Positions 21,784 to 31,821 of a stretch of DNA of 64,000 bases are shown piece after piece. A model generated the notes under the pieces. The model was not told where the DNA came from and did no database searches. It saw nothing but the letters and a program-made list of their open reading frames with translations. Made by a program: the position numbers and the translations under genes. Source of the DNA: Dermanyssus gallinae (lineage: Eukaryota; Arthropoda; Arachnida; Mesostigmata; Dermanyssidae); contig QVRM01005224.1 in NCBI GenBank assembly GCA_003439945.1, positions 558,001 to 622,000 on the forward strand, given 5' to 3'. Within the stretch, counting starts at the first letter, position 1. Each line of letters starts with the position of its first letter.

Positions 21784-23289
21784 GGTGTGACTGAACGAAT
21801 TTTATAGCGATACATAAAATTGTAGAGCTCGTTAAAACGAATATTTTTTCCAATATAACATGTGCTCTGAGAAGTCTTGTTTCGGAGTTACAGTGAAATT
21901 ACTACAATTTGTGACACTGGTGTTTTTGCCCGACATAGGAGCACAAAATGTGCTGTTGCGAGACAACCAGTCTTCCTAGACAGAAACTAAGCACACCGTC
22001 GTGTTCATGATAAAATTCTGCTCCATCTGATGAATATGCAAGGTCAGAAGACGCGACATGGTCGCTTAGAAGAAAATTCGCCAAAAATGAAGTTCTTCAT
22101 TAGCGTTCACGCCAAATACTTTAGAATCATAACCCTACAACCACTCACAGCGCTCAAAGCGGACATATTCAGCCAATGCGCAATTCATGGCCATCATTTT
22201 GGTACCAAACATATGTCAATGCGAGCTGTGGTTGCGGAGTAATTACGAGTTTTCGGCGGGATGTCCAGATTGAGTGCATGTAAAATGACTGTGTGGCGAC
22301 GTTCACTACCGCCGACGTGTCGCGCGACAGCCGCAGCGCGTCATTTTTCATGCACTTAATCTGGACATCCCGCCGAAAACTCGTAATTACTCCGCAACCA
22401 CAGCTCGCATTGACATATGTTTGGTACCAAAATGATCGCAATGAATTGCGCATTGGCTGAATATGGCCGTTTGAGCGCTGTGAGTGGTTGTAGGGTTATA
22501 ATTCTAAAGTATTTGGCGTAAACGCTAATAAAGAACTTCATTTTTGGCGAATTTTCTTCTAAGCGACCATGTCGCGTCTTCTGACCGGCCTTGCATATTC
22601 ATCAGATGGAGCAGAATTTTATCTCGAACACGACGGTGTGCTTAGTTTCTGTCTAGGAAGACTGGTTGTCTCGCAACAGCACATTTTGTGCTCCTATGTC
22701 GGGCAAAAACACCAGTGTCACAAATTGTAGTAATTTCACTGTAACTCCGAAACAAGACTTCTCAGAGCACATGTTCCATTGGAAAAAATATTCGTTTTAA
22801 CGAGCTCTACAATTTTATGTATCGCTATAAAATTCGTTCAGTCACACCCTGTATATATATATACATATATCATTGATACTTGTACTGTTGTTAGCTGCTC
22901 TCGCCGTGTTATTCGAGAGATTAAGAATAATTCCAGTGATACATGTACAGGGTATTCTTATCATCGTGGTTACAAAGGACCGAGGGAAGCCAACATTTAA
23001 GGAGGGCGAATCTACATGTGTTGCCGCAGGCGCCAGCTATGTGTGTGTATCAGTGTAGCGTAACGTAATTGACACACGACTTTCTGTTTGTGCGTGTGTT
23101 AGCTATTCAACAGGACAAACGACATTGTGGACGAACGGACAGCACGAGCGCGACTCTTGCCCTTGATGGACCAAAGCGTGTGGAACATTCTAAAAGAAGA
23201 TAATTCGGAATTATAGCTCCTATTCGCAGAGGGAATGATCGTGTACCCGTTTACACGGATAACAGGGTGTCTGTTTTGTTTTGGAGTCT

Positions 23290-23344
<55 letters not shown>

Positions 23345-23996
23345 CGACAACTATATTCTTACATGATCGTCGACGGCCTGGTCCATCTCGGAAGCATAAC
23401 ATAACCATTCCTCGATAGTACGCCGCAGGTCTTCGTGTTCTTTGCAAAAATCATCGTTGACGAGATCACCGCAGAGCTTCTTCTCCGATTGGTACAACGC
23501 TGTGCAATTGGATTCATTTAGTAAAGGAAAACAGAAAAATTACGATCGGAAACATGTCATATCGGTTATATTTTATACTATTTATAGATGAACAACGCGT
23601 GCGTATATATGTATGTCTTCTACCATAAGCACGGTTACCCAGGTTTTGCTACTAAGATAGCAAGTGGACTCAAACTCAACCCCAACTCAGTGACAAAACA
23701 ATATAGCTAGTGAGCTCGCTCATTCAAGTAGTAGTATCCATCGCATGATATATTCTATTATCGAAATCAGTTGGACACTGATAGTATTTGCATTACATAT
23801 GAGCTTACTAACTGCCGCTCTTTCGTAGCACTAGAAAAGACAAAAACAGTGTATCAAAGCTTCACAGCTATAGATTCCATCTAGTTGACGAAACGGATTC
23901 ATCATGGAGTGGCAGGAGCACGTTTCGAACACAAACATTGTAGTTGATAAGTCACACATTTGGACAAGAGTTCTGGTAGGTTCTATACTCGAATTC

Positions 23997-24030
<34 letters not shown>

Positions 24031-25244
24031 CACCCATTGAAAGTTCGTTACGCGTAAAGATTGACCTAAATTAATGTTGATAATGAAAAATATATTGAGT
24101 GTATGAAACTGACCAAGCATCATATCTTCATACTTCTTGGCACTCTTGTGAAGTTTCTTCGAATTGATTTCAAGTCGGTGGTATCTGGAGACAACCTCGT
24201 CGACAGACGAATTCGGACCTTCGCATTCCGGACTGGTTGGCGTATCTTTCCCTCCAGGCCGCGATGAAAGCCGTTTCAGAGGGTTCCTGGCAAAAGTCAA
24301 TAAATAACCGACAAAGAACACAACAATCAACAATAATTATATTTCTCCTAATAGTCACAGTTAAATAAACACCTTAGTTTGCACATGCATGTGCCCTCGT
24401 TCTCTCGGAAGGAAGATTTCGTTCTGGTTCCGAAGCCCCCAAGCATCTCAAACTTGAGTCAGCTGAATAGATATCCTGTAGATTTTTATATCATCTCATA
24501 GGGGAGGAAAATGAAAAGGTTAAGCATGGCAAAAATTGTAACCCAGGTACATTTTTGGACCAACAGTGACCGCCATATTTTTTTCATACCACCACATGAA
24601 ATCCGTCACGACTACGTTGATAGAGGTGTCGCGTGTTAAATACCAATACAGTAGTTGTCTAAGTTCTTCGCAAAATTATTCCATTCTATTCGGGCCGATA
24701 TGACCTAAAGCGCCATTCCGCTCACCTGCTGAACTACTTGGAGACAGAAGCACCATGGAGCCCTGCCTAGCGTAGACGTAAGTACGCGCCCAGCAATGCT
24801 GCTGTATAAGAGAACGACGTCTGGCTTTTCTCTTTCTTCCTAACTTTCCTCCAACTTTTCCGTGCGATCTAGCATAACATTTCATTCAACAACCCTTTAC
24901 AGCCCCTTTTCTATTAGAAATGACACTTAGCTGTGCATTGCGTCCTACACGAAAATCCTATATCAGAGCAAATAAGATCATTGAATTCGCAACTAAGTTT
25001 GTACTCTACCAAAGCGTAACATCTAAGATCTTAAGCTTCGATTCGCTAAGATTGGCACTAAAACCTTGTTTACAATTGGTACCGACTAACTTTTTGGCTC
25101 GGACTGACTAGACATCCAGAACATAGGATGTTGCATGGCGTCTAGCTCAACCTTCCTCGAAAGCCGCCGATTTTGGCGAGGTTGTTTTCTTGTAATGGAG
25201 CACTTATCTGTGGTTGTAATAAGGCCCCCCTGCTAAAGGGTGTG

Positions 25245-25279
<35 letters not shown>

Positions 25280-25679
25280 CATAGCGATCAATAAACTTAG
25301 AACCGATAGTACCTAAGCACTGCGAACGTGCACGAGCTGATGTGAATGTGTATCTGTGATTGCAGTTTATTGCTTCGAGAACAGTGATGATGTTGATACT
25401 TGTGAGATGCTGAACGTCGTCATAGGTCGGGAATCACCATCAGTCCACTGTTTTCGCACTCAGCTTAATCTAGTTACAACATGATGCTTTAGCTTAACGT
25501 AACCGACTTAAAACGTTTTCGGCAAAAAGAGCGCATTTTAAATATAGACGATCAAGCGTTGCACAACGCATATCTTCCTTCCTATTCATATATATACATA
25601 AATAGAATACATAAGCAATATATAAAGTACATGAATCGTTGCACACAAGTAAGCATATCGCGTCCATTTACCAACTCAT
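16474..25679 (-). CDS. BIN3: BIN3-type BAR-domain protein, six coding exons
   Basis: Coding exons on the minus strand: 25679-25672 (ATGAGTTG), 24286-24114, 23499-23363, 21186-21030, 17939-17779 and 16623-16474 (TGA). All junctions are GT-AG and phases agree. The total is 786 nt, 261 residues; vertebrate BIN3 is about 253. Diagnostic stretches are the MSWNPLKRL start, ALYQSEKKLCGDLV, VDPMKRYQSTFPDVQTAVKK, VAKLETKEATG, NALLRSELPTMYEHRIDYIQ and the MKALSIVAGSD C terminus. Each aligns in order with the N-BAR domain (about residues 20-235) and conserved end of BIN3. The family binds curved membranes and influences actin organisation and cytokinesis. The introns hold a 1-kb palindrome, an RT fragment and TA arrays. 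It is not related to Drosophila 'bin3', an RNA methyltransferase. Promoter and 5' UTR were not identified. Confidence 0.92.
16698..16731. repeat. (TA)n microsatellite in BIN3 last intron
   Basis: Uninterrupted TA dinucleotides just upstream (in gene direction) of the last BIN3 exon acceptor. It is one of more than twenty such arrays in the window. Confidence 0.9.
16905..17345. repeat. Diverged half copy of the 21.8-22.9 kb palindromic element
   Basis: The stretch resembles the right arm of the palindrome at 21781-22851. Shared cores are ATTTGGCGCCAAAATGATCG against TTTGGTACCAAAATGATCGC, then GACGGTGTGCTTAGTTTCTG, GACTGGTTGTCTCGCAA and AAACAAGACTTCTCAGAG. Divergence is high and there is no opposite arm. 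It lies in BIN3 intron 5. An open frame at 17171-17404 lies in it and is not a gene. Confidence 0.8.
18084..18132. repeat. Short perfect palindrome in BIN3 intron 4
   Basis: AATTGAGTATAATA...TATTATACTCAATT form arms of about 19-20 bp around an 11-nt loop. It could extrude as a cruciform or fold in RNA. No function can be assigned. Confidence 0.75.
18550..18910 (-). pseudogene. CR1-like RT fragment (element D family) in BIN3 intron 4
   Basis: On the minus strand, frames give QFGFREARPTELGLPHVW, matching QFRFRKARSTELALVHLY of element D at 46570-46520. Then AFNSFKHYVLL, PDFCTVGFNLVKYTL match AFNRVNHSLFL and DSTVVSWFRSYL of element D. These are RT blocks 3 and A. The fragment is heavily decayed and truncated at both ends. 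Confidence 0.55.
18911..20230. other. BIN3 intron 4 continuation, nothing recognised
   Basis: A 145-codon plus-strand frame (18939-19376) has no family resemblance. A (TA)n array lies at about 20237-20270. The rest is intronic DNA without recognisable content. Confidence 0.4.
21781..22851. mobile_element. 1.07-kb near-perfect palindromic (foldback) element in BIN3 intron 3
   Basis: The element begins CAGGGTGTGACTGAACGAAT and ends in the complement ATTCGTTCAGTCACACCCTG. It lies between (TA)n tracts (21751-21780 and 22852-22870). The left arm (21781-about 22292) and right arm (about 22338-22851) are inverted copies with only scattered differences by eye, around a spacer of about 45 bp. There is no coding capacity. 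The CAGGGTG ends and insertion in TA suggest a non-autonomous Tc1/mariner/IS630-type foldback element. That class call is inference. A diverged half copy lies at 16905-17345. Confidence 0.9.
23292..23341. repeat. (TA)n microsatellite, about 25 units
   Basis: A pure TA run lies about 20 bp downstream of BIN3 exon 3, in intron 3. Confidence 0.95.
23999..24029. repeat. (TA)n microsatellite in BIN3 intron 2
   Basis: A pure TA run of about 15 units, about 85 bp downstream (in gene direction) of BIN3 exon 2. Confidence 0.9.
25040..25445. repeat. Diverged duplication, copy 1 (BIN3 intron 1)
   Basis: Shares ordered blocks with 26015-26255: TTGTTTACAATTGGTACCG, CTAAAACC, AATAAACTTAGAACCGATA, GTTTATTGCTTCGAGA and TCGGGAATC. 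This copy contains a (TA)n array (25249-25279) and is longer. The two copies lie on either side of the first BIN3 coding exon (25672-25679). They are either an old tandem duplication of the upstream region or two copies of an unrecognised repeat. Confidence 0.65.
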
Positions 25680-26014
25680 GATCTTCTCTTTGACATCTAG
25701 GACCTTCAATTAGGCCCGATGTGTCAAACTGGTGTGAAGAATCATTAAGTCTTCGTTTGGGAAGGTTTCGAACGCACGACACTTGTAAATATTTACTTCG
25801 ATTAGCAGACAATCCTGCACCCGGAGGCAGTTCGTCCAGTGAATGTTTGCTCCATCACTCATTTGTTGTTACGATAAAATATAGAAACTATATACGCTAA
25901 ATTCATTCATATATTAAAGCAAGTTATATTAACATTAAGATCACAACTTAGTTTGTGTACTAAAAAGTTTAACCTGTGGGCTGCGAGCACCTACTTCCGG
26001 GTGGCGCTTTGATG

Positions 26015-26255
26015 CGCTAGAAATGGCGCTAAAACCGTTCGAATACTCTTTGTTTACAATTGGTACCGGCTATGCTCTAACTTGAACTGGCTAGAGAGCA
26101 AACAATAAGCTTGGAACCGATATAGTTAGATATTGTTAAAAGAACGCTGATGTTTGAATGTTTATGTGATTACTATTTATTGTTTCGAGATCAGTGATAA
26201 AGGTGGCACTTGTGAAATGCTGTCGTCGGAACTCGGGAATCGCCTCTGACGTTCG
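26015..26255. repeat. Diverged duplication, copy 2 (upstream of BIN3)
   Basis: Counterpart of 25040-25445 with the same block order: GCGCTAAAACC, TTGTTTACAATTGGTACCG, AATAAGCTTGGAACCGATA, ATTTATTGTTTCGAGA and CTCGGGAATCGCC. It lacks the TA array. It lies 340-580 bp upstream of the BIN3 start codon, so it could overlap its promoter, but no core promoter elements are evident. Confidence 0.65.
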
Positions 26256-27412
26256 TTATTGTTTAACAAATTGTTCCTGTGCATCGCTGTTTGCTGTAAG
26301 AAACGTGTTTGCTACTGTAGTTTATCACATAGAAAGCTCAACATGCCAACTGAAATATTTTGTGTTTTTCCTCATTCAGTAAAGCTTATCACACAATCAA
26401 ATTGACTTAGGTAATGCCGTGCGTTGTTATAGTATTGTACGTTCATGAATGTCGATTCATCAACATGTTCGAATTCATTCGAAAGAAATATGAGCTTGTT
26501 GATGAACTATACTTCGAAAACTTTTAAAATTAAGTAAGCCTATCGGAGACCAATCATTATACGACCGGTTATTTGGGCGAATACATGCGTTCAATCGAAA
26601 TATTGTTGCCCGCTCTTCGCCACTTGTCATTTTTGAGAAGCGCGGGATTTTCTTAAATAACGTGTGAACCGTTGAGTGGGCCATTAGCATCGTTCAGCAT
26701 ACGCTTTTTTCATTATCTTACAGGTAATTTACGAAATTGGCCAACTGTGGAAGCACGAAATTTTCTGCGTGAATGCAAACAACAGAAGAACAAACGAGTG
26801 GACATTTGATAGAGTTGGCCTGTCGTGCTCGAAAGACATAAGACGCTAGGTAAATTGCACTTCGCTTTACAAATAACAAGTTTTAGAGATTACAGTGACT
26901 CATGCAAGATGTCAGCCAAATACCAAAATGTTACCTCACATCTAGCCTGTAATATCTATATCAAAGTAATGTCGATTCCTTTAAGTAGCAGTATCTAGCA
27001 GCCCTGAGTGTAGTATCATCTCTCTGATCCAGATAAACCCCGAAGGACTAGCTCTATTCGTTGGAACGGTATTATATGTTGTTATTGTAAAACCGAGTCA
27101 AATGAGCCAATTGATTGATGAAAGTGTTTTGAGTGTAGCACTTTACTTGTCGTATGCCAACTGTAGCCACCACCATGTGATGACAAACTGACGATATTAA
27201 TCATCTCCTGATACCGCGGCTGAGAAGCTACTTGCCTGAATTATTTGAAAAGCTGTTTCGCTAAGTATCGGTAGGTCATGTACCATATAGGCTGATCTAG
27301 CGTCAAAACAGTAGGACCTTTTCACATATTATTATTATTATTATTATTTAGTTAATACAATTGTGAGGTATGAACGTTTAAATCATGTTTATCCTGCTCT
27401 GTTCGCTTTCTG
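26256..27412. other. Intergenic, nothing recognised
   Basis: No gene or recognisable repeat except a short (ATT)n tract near 27329-27348. Confidence 0.45.
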
Positions 27413-28016
27413 TCAGTTCATGGCGCCTATAATGGAAGCCACGTTCCCTCTACACACGGCCAAAGACATCATCTGTCTCAAAAACATGGCCTCGCGTCGA
27501 TTGCCCGTGACGTCTTCGATTCGTTTTCCGATGTCTTGCAGGAGTTTTGCTGTACCTGTGTTGATGGGGCCGAGTGTCTCTAATGTAATGGGTGCAAAGT
27601 GGTAGCTTCTAGATAGTTCTAGATACTTCCTCCGTTTTTCAGAATCCGCACGTTCTGCTACCCATCCCGATTCGACTGCGCTGTGGCGTAAATATGATAA
27701 CGCCGCCGTGCATGAAACCGTTACATCCCATACAAGGCATTTTCCGTGCGACCACAGCGGGATGGTGACCCCGTCAGGTCGCAACTCACTGCTTCCATTA
27801 AGACCTACTGGTTCGGGCGTAGATGGTATCCCTGCCCTTCTAAGAGCTCTTCTCACTATGGCGTTGAGTTCAGCGTGCCTTGTAAGTCTGCCGGGGCTTT
27901 TTAGACAGCTTAACGGGTGTAGACCGTCCGAGTCAACCGGTTGGCCGCATGAGAGGCACGTGAAGGGCTGGCAGACGGGGGCGCCTATCCTAAGAGCTGA
28001 CACCATGCGGAAGGGG
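27413..28016 (-). pseudogene. Family E retroelement, C-terminal finger and nuclease-like domain
   Basis: About 200 codons stay open on the minus strand. They give CLSCGQPVDSDGLHPLSC (a Cys/His finger), RLTRHAELNAIVRRALRRAG, ELRPDGVTIPLW, GKCLVWDVTVSC, then RRKYLELSRSYHFAPITLET and the tail TGNRREAMFLRQMMSLAVCRGN. The RPDG...WDVTV arrangement resembles a PD-(D/E)xK nuclease core and is complete here, unlike the copy at the window start. The frame runs into an (ATT)n tract at 28018-28054, where the gypsy-like element inserted, so the polymerase part is missing. Function as a target-nicking nuclease is inferred. Confidence 0.7.
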
Positions 28017-28178
28017 AAAATTATTATTACTATTATTATTATTATTATTATCATTGTAAGGGCCTTACTGGGTTGCTGGGAGGAAAACACGTATATTGAC
28101 TACCACGGCTGTAGCTTTTATTTCGTCGGACTTCTCTGCTACGTTGGTACAGCGCCGTGTCTCCGGCCTGTCTTACTA

Positions 28179-28264
28179 CACTCCGATCCTTCCTCGACCG
28201 TGTCTCAACAACGTCTCTGCTCACTGCGATCCTTCCTCGACCGCGTCTCAACAACATCTCTCGC
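28179..28264. repeat. 43-bp tandem duplication after the protease
   Basis: Two copies of CACTCCGATCCTTCCTCGAC... differ at only a few bases. Read on the minus strand they encode DVVETRSRKDRS twice. The duplication is recent relative to the element. Confidence 0.85.
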
Positions 28265-28762
28265 TCTCACTTTGACTTTGTGCTCCGGTAACAGACTAGC
28301 TACCTCTGGGTATGATTCGGCGCTTAGAATAAGAGCTCGTCCCCCACGGAAGACAGTGACAAGCTCTTTCCGATCCAGCAAATTCTTGCCGAGTATAATT
28401 GCCTCTCCGCATTGTGCAGCATCTTCGAGTACCGTCAACATCAGTTCGTGGTGTACCATTCCATCTGCTTCTACGGCCACCGAGCATTCTCCCAATGGAC
28501 TGCACCGGCCGCCGCCGACGCCTCTAACGCTCCTCAGTTCGGTCGGCCGAATCGTAAACCCCATTTGCTTAGCTGCGCTGCGCGATATACACGTGATGTC
28601 TGCCTGGGTGTCTACTTTAGCAGTCCACTCCTTGCCGTCCACCCACACTGTTTTTATTCCGTCTTCCTCCAGCGGTTCATCTGGGTGCATCTTTTCATGT
28701 TGCCGGCCGCCGTCCACTCGACTCACCTCGGTGGCAGTGCAACTTCTCGCATAGTGGCCGCG
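28205..28762 (-). pseudogene. Retropepsin-like protease of gypsy-like element
   Basis: In the same frame as gag, the protein reads WTAKVDTQADITCISRSAAK, RSVRGVGGGRCSPLGE and AIILGKNLLDRKELV. These match the active-site, flap and C-terminal I(L)G blocks of retropepsins. The active-site triad, normally D-T/S-G, reads D-T-Q here, so activity is doubtful. The frame ends near a 43-bp tandem duplication (28179-28221 and 28222-28264) that encodes a repeated DVVETRSRKDRS segment. No RT follows. Confidence 0.75.
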
Positions 28763-29818
28763 TTAATTGCATCGGAAACAGCGTACCAGAGCATCCCGAT
28801 CTGCTCTGCCACTCTCACGATCAGCGTTAACAGGCTGACCGCTTCTCAGCGGGCCCAGTGGCTGTCGTCGTTGTTGTTCTTGCTGGGGCGGTTGCTGAAG
28901 TACGCCACCTTCGGCGGTTCCCCTGTGCGATCCTATGATAAGCTGCCTCGGCCCTCTAATCTGTTGCTGTTGTTGTATCAACATCGGACACCTGTCTCTG
29001 CGGTGTCCCACCTGTCGGCATTGGTAGCAGACCGGTTCAGGCCTGGCACCTACACCTGCGGCACCTCCCACTCTGGGCGCGCAGCCGACGACCATAGTCC
29101 GACGCCGGGTCTGCAACTCCATCGCGTTTTCTGTGTCGTGGATCAATGCGGACACGCTGCTATGTTGGCGAGCAGCAATGCCTTCTACCACAATTTCGAA
29201 CTCTGTACGCAGCCCGGCCAACACTCGAGCCTTAATTTCGCCGATTGACAACGCCAGTTTTAGCGCTAGTGCTTCTACTCTGCGTGCGAAGCAACCCAAC
29301 GACTCCTGTCGTTGTTGCGTACACGAAGCCAGTTGGTCTTCCAGGCGGTTTCTGTCCAACTCGCGAGTAAACGCAGCTAGAAACGCTTTCTTCCACACCT
29401 CGTATGACTCGCAGCCATGCCCATGCGTTGTGTGCCAAATACGTGCCTTACCGACAAGCTTGTTCATGATCACTCGACGGGTCTCACCCCATAACCATCT
29501 GCCGGTCTCTTTCGCGATCTCAAACAGCCGGATCCATTCTTCCGCTAAGATGCCATCGTTTCCCAGGAACGCCTCCACTTGGCCGCTGACATCGCTAGCA
29601 GTCTCGATCTGCATAGCCACGTTCGGTTCCGTCTCCTTCTTCATCGTCAACTGGGCCACTATAGCTTGCGTAGCATCTGCCATCGCCTTCATCGAACTCA
29701 TCATTTCCCGCTGGCGTTCGTCTCCATTTCTGTACCGGCACCGGTCTCGCCCGATACCCCTAACCTCTTGCTGCCGCTGCAGCTCTGCGTGCGCGCTCGC
29801 CTCTTCCACGACACGCAA
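28763..29818 (-). pseudogene. Gag polyprotein of gypsy-like element
   Basis: The 351-codon open frame has a retrotransposon-gag core around FLGNDGILAEEWIRLFE, WLWGETRRVIMNKLVGKA and WKKAFLAAFTREL. Then come a Q-rich linker and a CCHC knuckle CYQCRQVGHRRDRC. A second knuckle starts CFRCN and is cut by TAA (28763-28765). The same frame continues RGHYARSC, completing CX2CX4HX4C, and runs on into protease. So gag and protease are one frame with a nonsense mutation inside the second knuckle. Gag forms the particle and binds element RNA. No clear ATG context was chosen; the frame is open from 29818. Confidence 0.85.
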
Positions 29819-30058
29819 CGACTAATCCACGGACACCCTGTCGATCTTCTCTCGCGTCGACTTAACCTCACCGCAGCAGCGATAACCTAAACAGCAGAAC
29901 CACACTCAGTTCTGTTTAGCACTATTCCACCGCGCGTCGCACGCGCATTTGCACCACTTCGCAGCTCTTCGCCGTGGTCTCGACACCCTTACTGTGTCTC
30001 TCGGACAACCGGTTCGTGTTATCCCCTTAAAAAACCCCACTTCTGAACTGTAAGGGCC

Positions 30059-30188
30059 TGGTTTCGCGACAATAGCAGCCCCGCTGAGCTCACTGCTCAA
30101 AAAGAACGTTGCGTTTGAGTGGACCGATGAATGCGAGGAGGCGTTCGCAGCGCTGAAGAAGGACTTAACGAGCGGGTCGATGTTGGTC
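30059..30188 (+). pseudogene. Antisense gypsy pol fragment (RT-RNase H junction)
   Basis: The plus strand encodes GFATIAAPLSSLLKKNVAFE followed by WTDECEEAFAALKKDLTS. This is the characteristic stretch between RT and RNase H of Ty3/gypsy pol. It is about 43 codons, opposite in orientation to the neighbouring gag, and lies directly inside the right inverted end. Confidence 0.85.
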
Positions 30189-30231
30189 AATATTCGTGTT
30201 TTCCTCCTAGCAACCCAGTGAGGCCCTTACA

Positions 30232-30878
30232 TTATTAATATAATTATTTAGTTATTGCACCGTTTAAAGTCGATAACCGTCTGAGGTGCATACTTATACG
30301 TAGCAATGTGGAGGTTGGCTTGCCCGTGTCCAATGCTTGTTGTCGATCGTGTTACAGTTTTTATTAGCAGGTTTCGAGCAGCAGGCTTGCTTGTACCCTA
30401 CTATATTGGACTGTCATTGAATTGAAAGACGCCTACTTGTTTGACCTTTTAGAAATAGGAATATACACATATCTAGCATTTATTCTATCCACACTGCAAG
30501 GCTTTACTCCGCACTAGTTTCATGTGTTCCTTTGTGCGGTTGCGCAATTACTGGCAGGCCTCCACGCTTGTGTTCGCCAACACAACCCGACTGGATGCGA
30601 TCGTGGGTGCGTTTGTGAATCGATCTAGAATTGTTCAGTTCAGTTTCTCGTATCATCGCGTCTGAATCTCCTGTGAAACGGTGTAACTTTCACATTGGCG
30701 ATTTGGCTTACTAAGATATTTTGAGATACTTCAGATAAGAGGTCACCCTACGAACCTTGCGATTAAGATTTTGAAAGCTCTGTTTCTTGCAACGTTGACA
30801 GAATGCTTGCTAAACCTGCGCATACAGCTTTACCATATTTCTTACGTTTTGCTTCTTGTTGCTCGTCGCTGCAGTACT
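30232..30878. other. Upstream region of POLE3 gene
   Basis: No gene seen. It should contain the POLE3 promoter and 5' UTR. GCTCGTCGCTGCAG immediately before the start codon looks like a splice acceptor (AG at 30873-30874), so a 5' UTR intron is possible. No TATA box is obvious. Confidence 0.4.
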
Positions 30879-31176
30879 ATGGCTGAGAGGCCCGAGGACT
30901 TTAACCTGCCAGAGTCAGTTGTGACGAAACTGCTCAAGGAGTCACTACCCGATAATATTCCCGTGTCTAAGGAAGCCCGGGCAGCTCTGGCCAGGGCGGC
31001 ATCAATCTTCGTCTTGTATTCAACATCACTCTCCAACAACTTCGCCAACAAAGGTAAAGAACGTTGGCTAGATGAGCGCAGTTACCAAACTCTTCTCCGT
31101 TGTTGATGGAGGCTCGCCGATGATTATCCACAGTGAATGAAACTGTATCCAAAACAGATGCTCGCTGTAATTCGCA

Positions 31177-31241
<65 letters not shown>

Positions 31242-31783
31242 CGGAAATTAATTTGATCTATATATATATATATATATAAACATGAAGAAAGGGCATTGAT
31301 ATCTATTATTCTTACATAGCTCAGATGCTCTAATAAAATGCAAACTAGATAAGTTCAAAAGCAAACGAGTTTTAGAATCTAGCATATTTTGCTATTTCAA
31401 AATATCTGAACTAGAAGCGGTGCTCGTAAAATAGACGATACCACGCGTTTGGTCGGTTTCAGGAAAGCGAAAAATGGTGTCTGGTCAAGATGTGATAGCG
31501 GCCATGGAGGACATGGAGCTGGGCGCTTTTCGTCCCCAGCTTGAGGAAGCACTCGAGACCTTTCGACGGGATAAAAGCGCTAAGAAAGACAAGAAGAAGG
31601 CCAAAGATGAATTAAGAGAAGGTGCTACCGAGGGTGGCACAAACGACGACAAGACTCGAGGTTGCTATTTCTGTAATCACATAATTGGCATAGAGCGTGT
31701 GTATCTCGTAGATCAGTAATGATTTTGTGTAGGTGTGCATAGGATGTTGTCGAATATAAGGGGGCTAGGTTAGTATTTTATGG

Positions 31784-31821
<38 letters not shown>

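Larger units (their letters stand above)
28055..30231 (-). mobile_element. Rearranged gypsy-like LTR element with inverted ends
   Basis: The two ends are inverted copies of a 43-bp sequence starting TGTAAGGGCCT (28055-28097 and 30231-30189; 40/43 identical by eye). Inside are gag and protease on the minus strand, and a short antisense piece of pol on the plus strand (30059-30188). A further GGCCCTTACA (30058-30049, minus strand) could be the end of a 5' LTR just upstream of the gag leader. RT, RNase H and integrase are absent. It lies within an (ATT)n tract. Normal LTR elements have direct, not inverted, terminal repeats, so this copy is rearranged. Confidence 0.75.

Noticed and set aside
22030..22541. 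Open frames within the palindrome
   Set aside because: Mirror-image frames occur on both arms and strands. They match no protein family and follow from the inverted repeat.
30771..30878. Longer N terminus for POLE3 using an upstream in-frame start
   Set aside because: The family start MAERPED is conserved. Upstream codons are hydrophobic and contain a likely splice acceptor just before the ATG.
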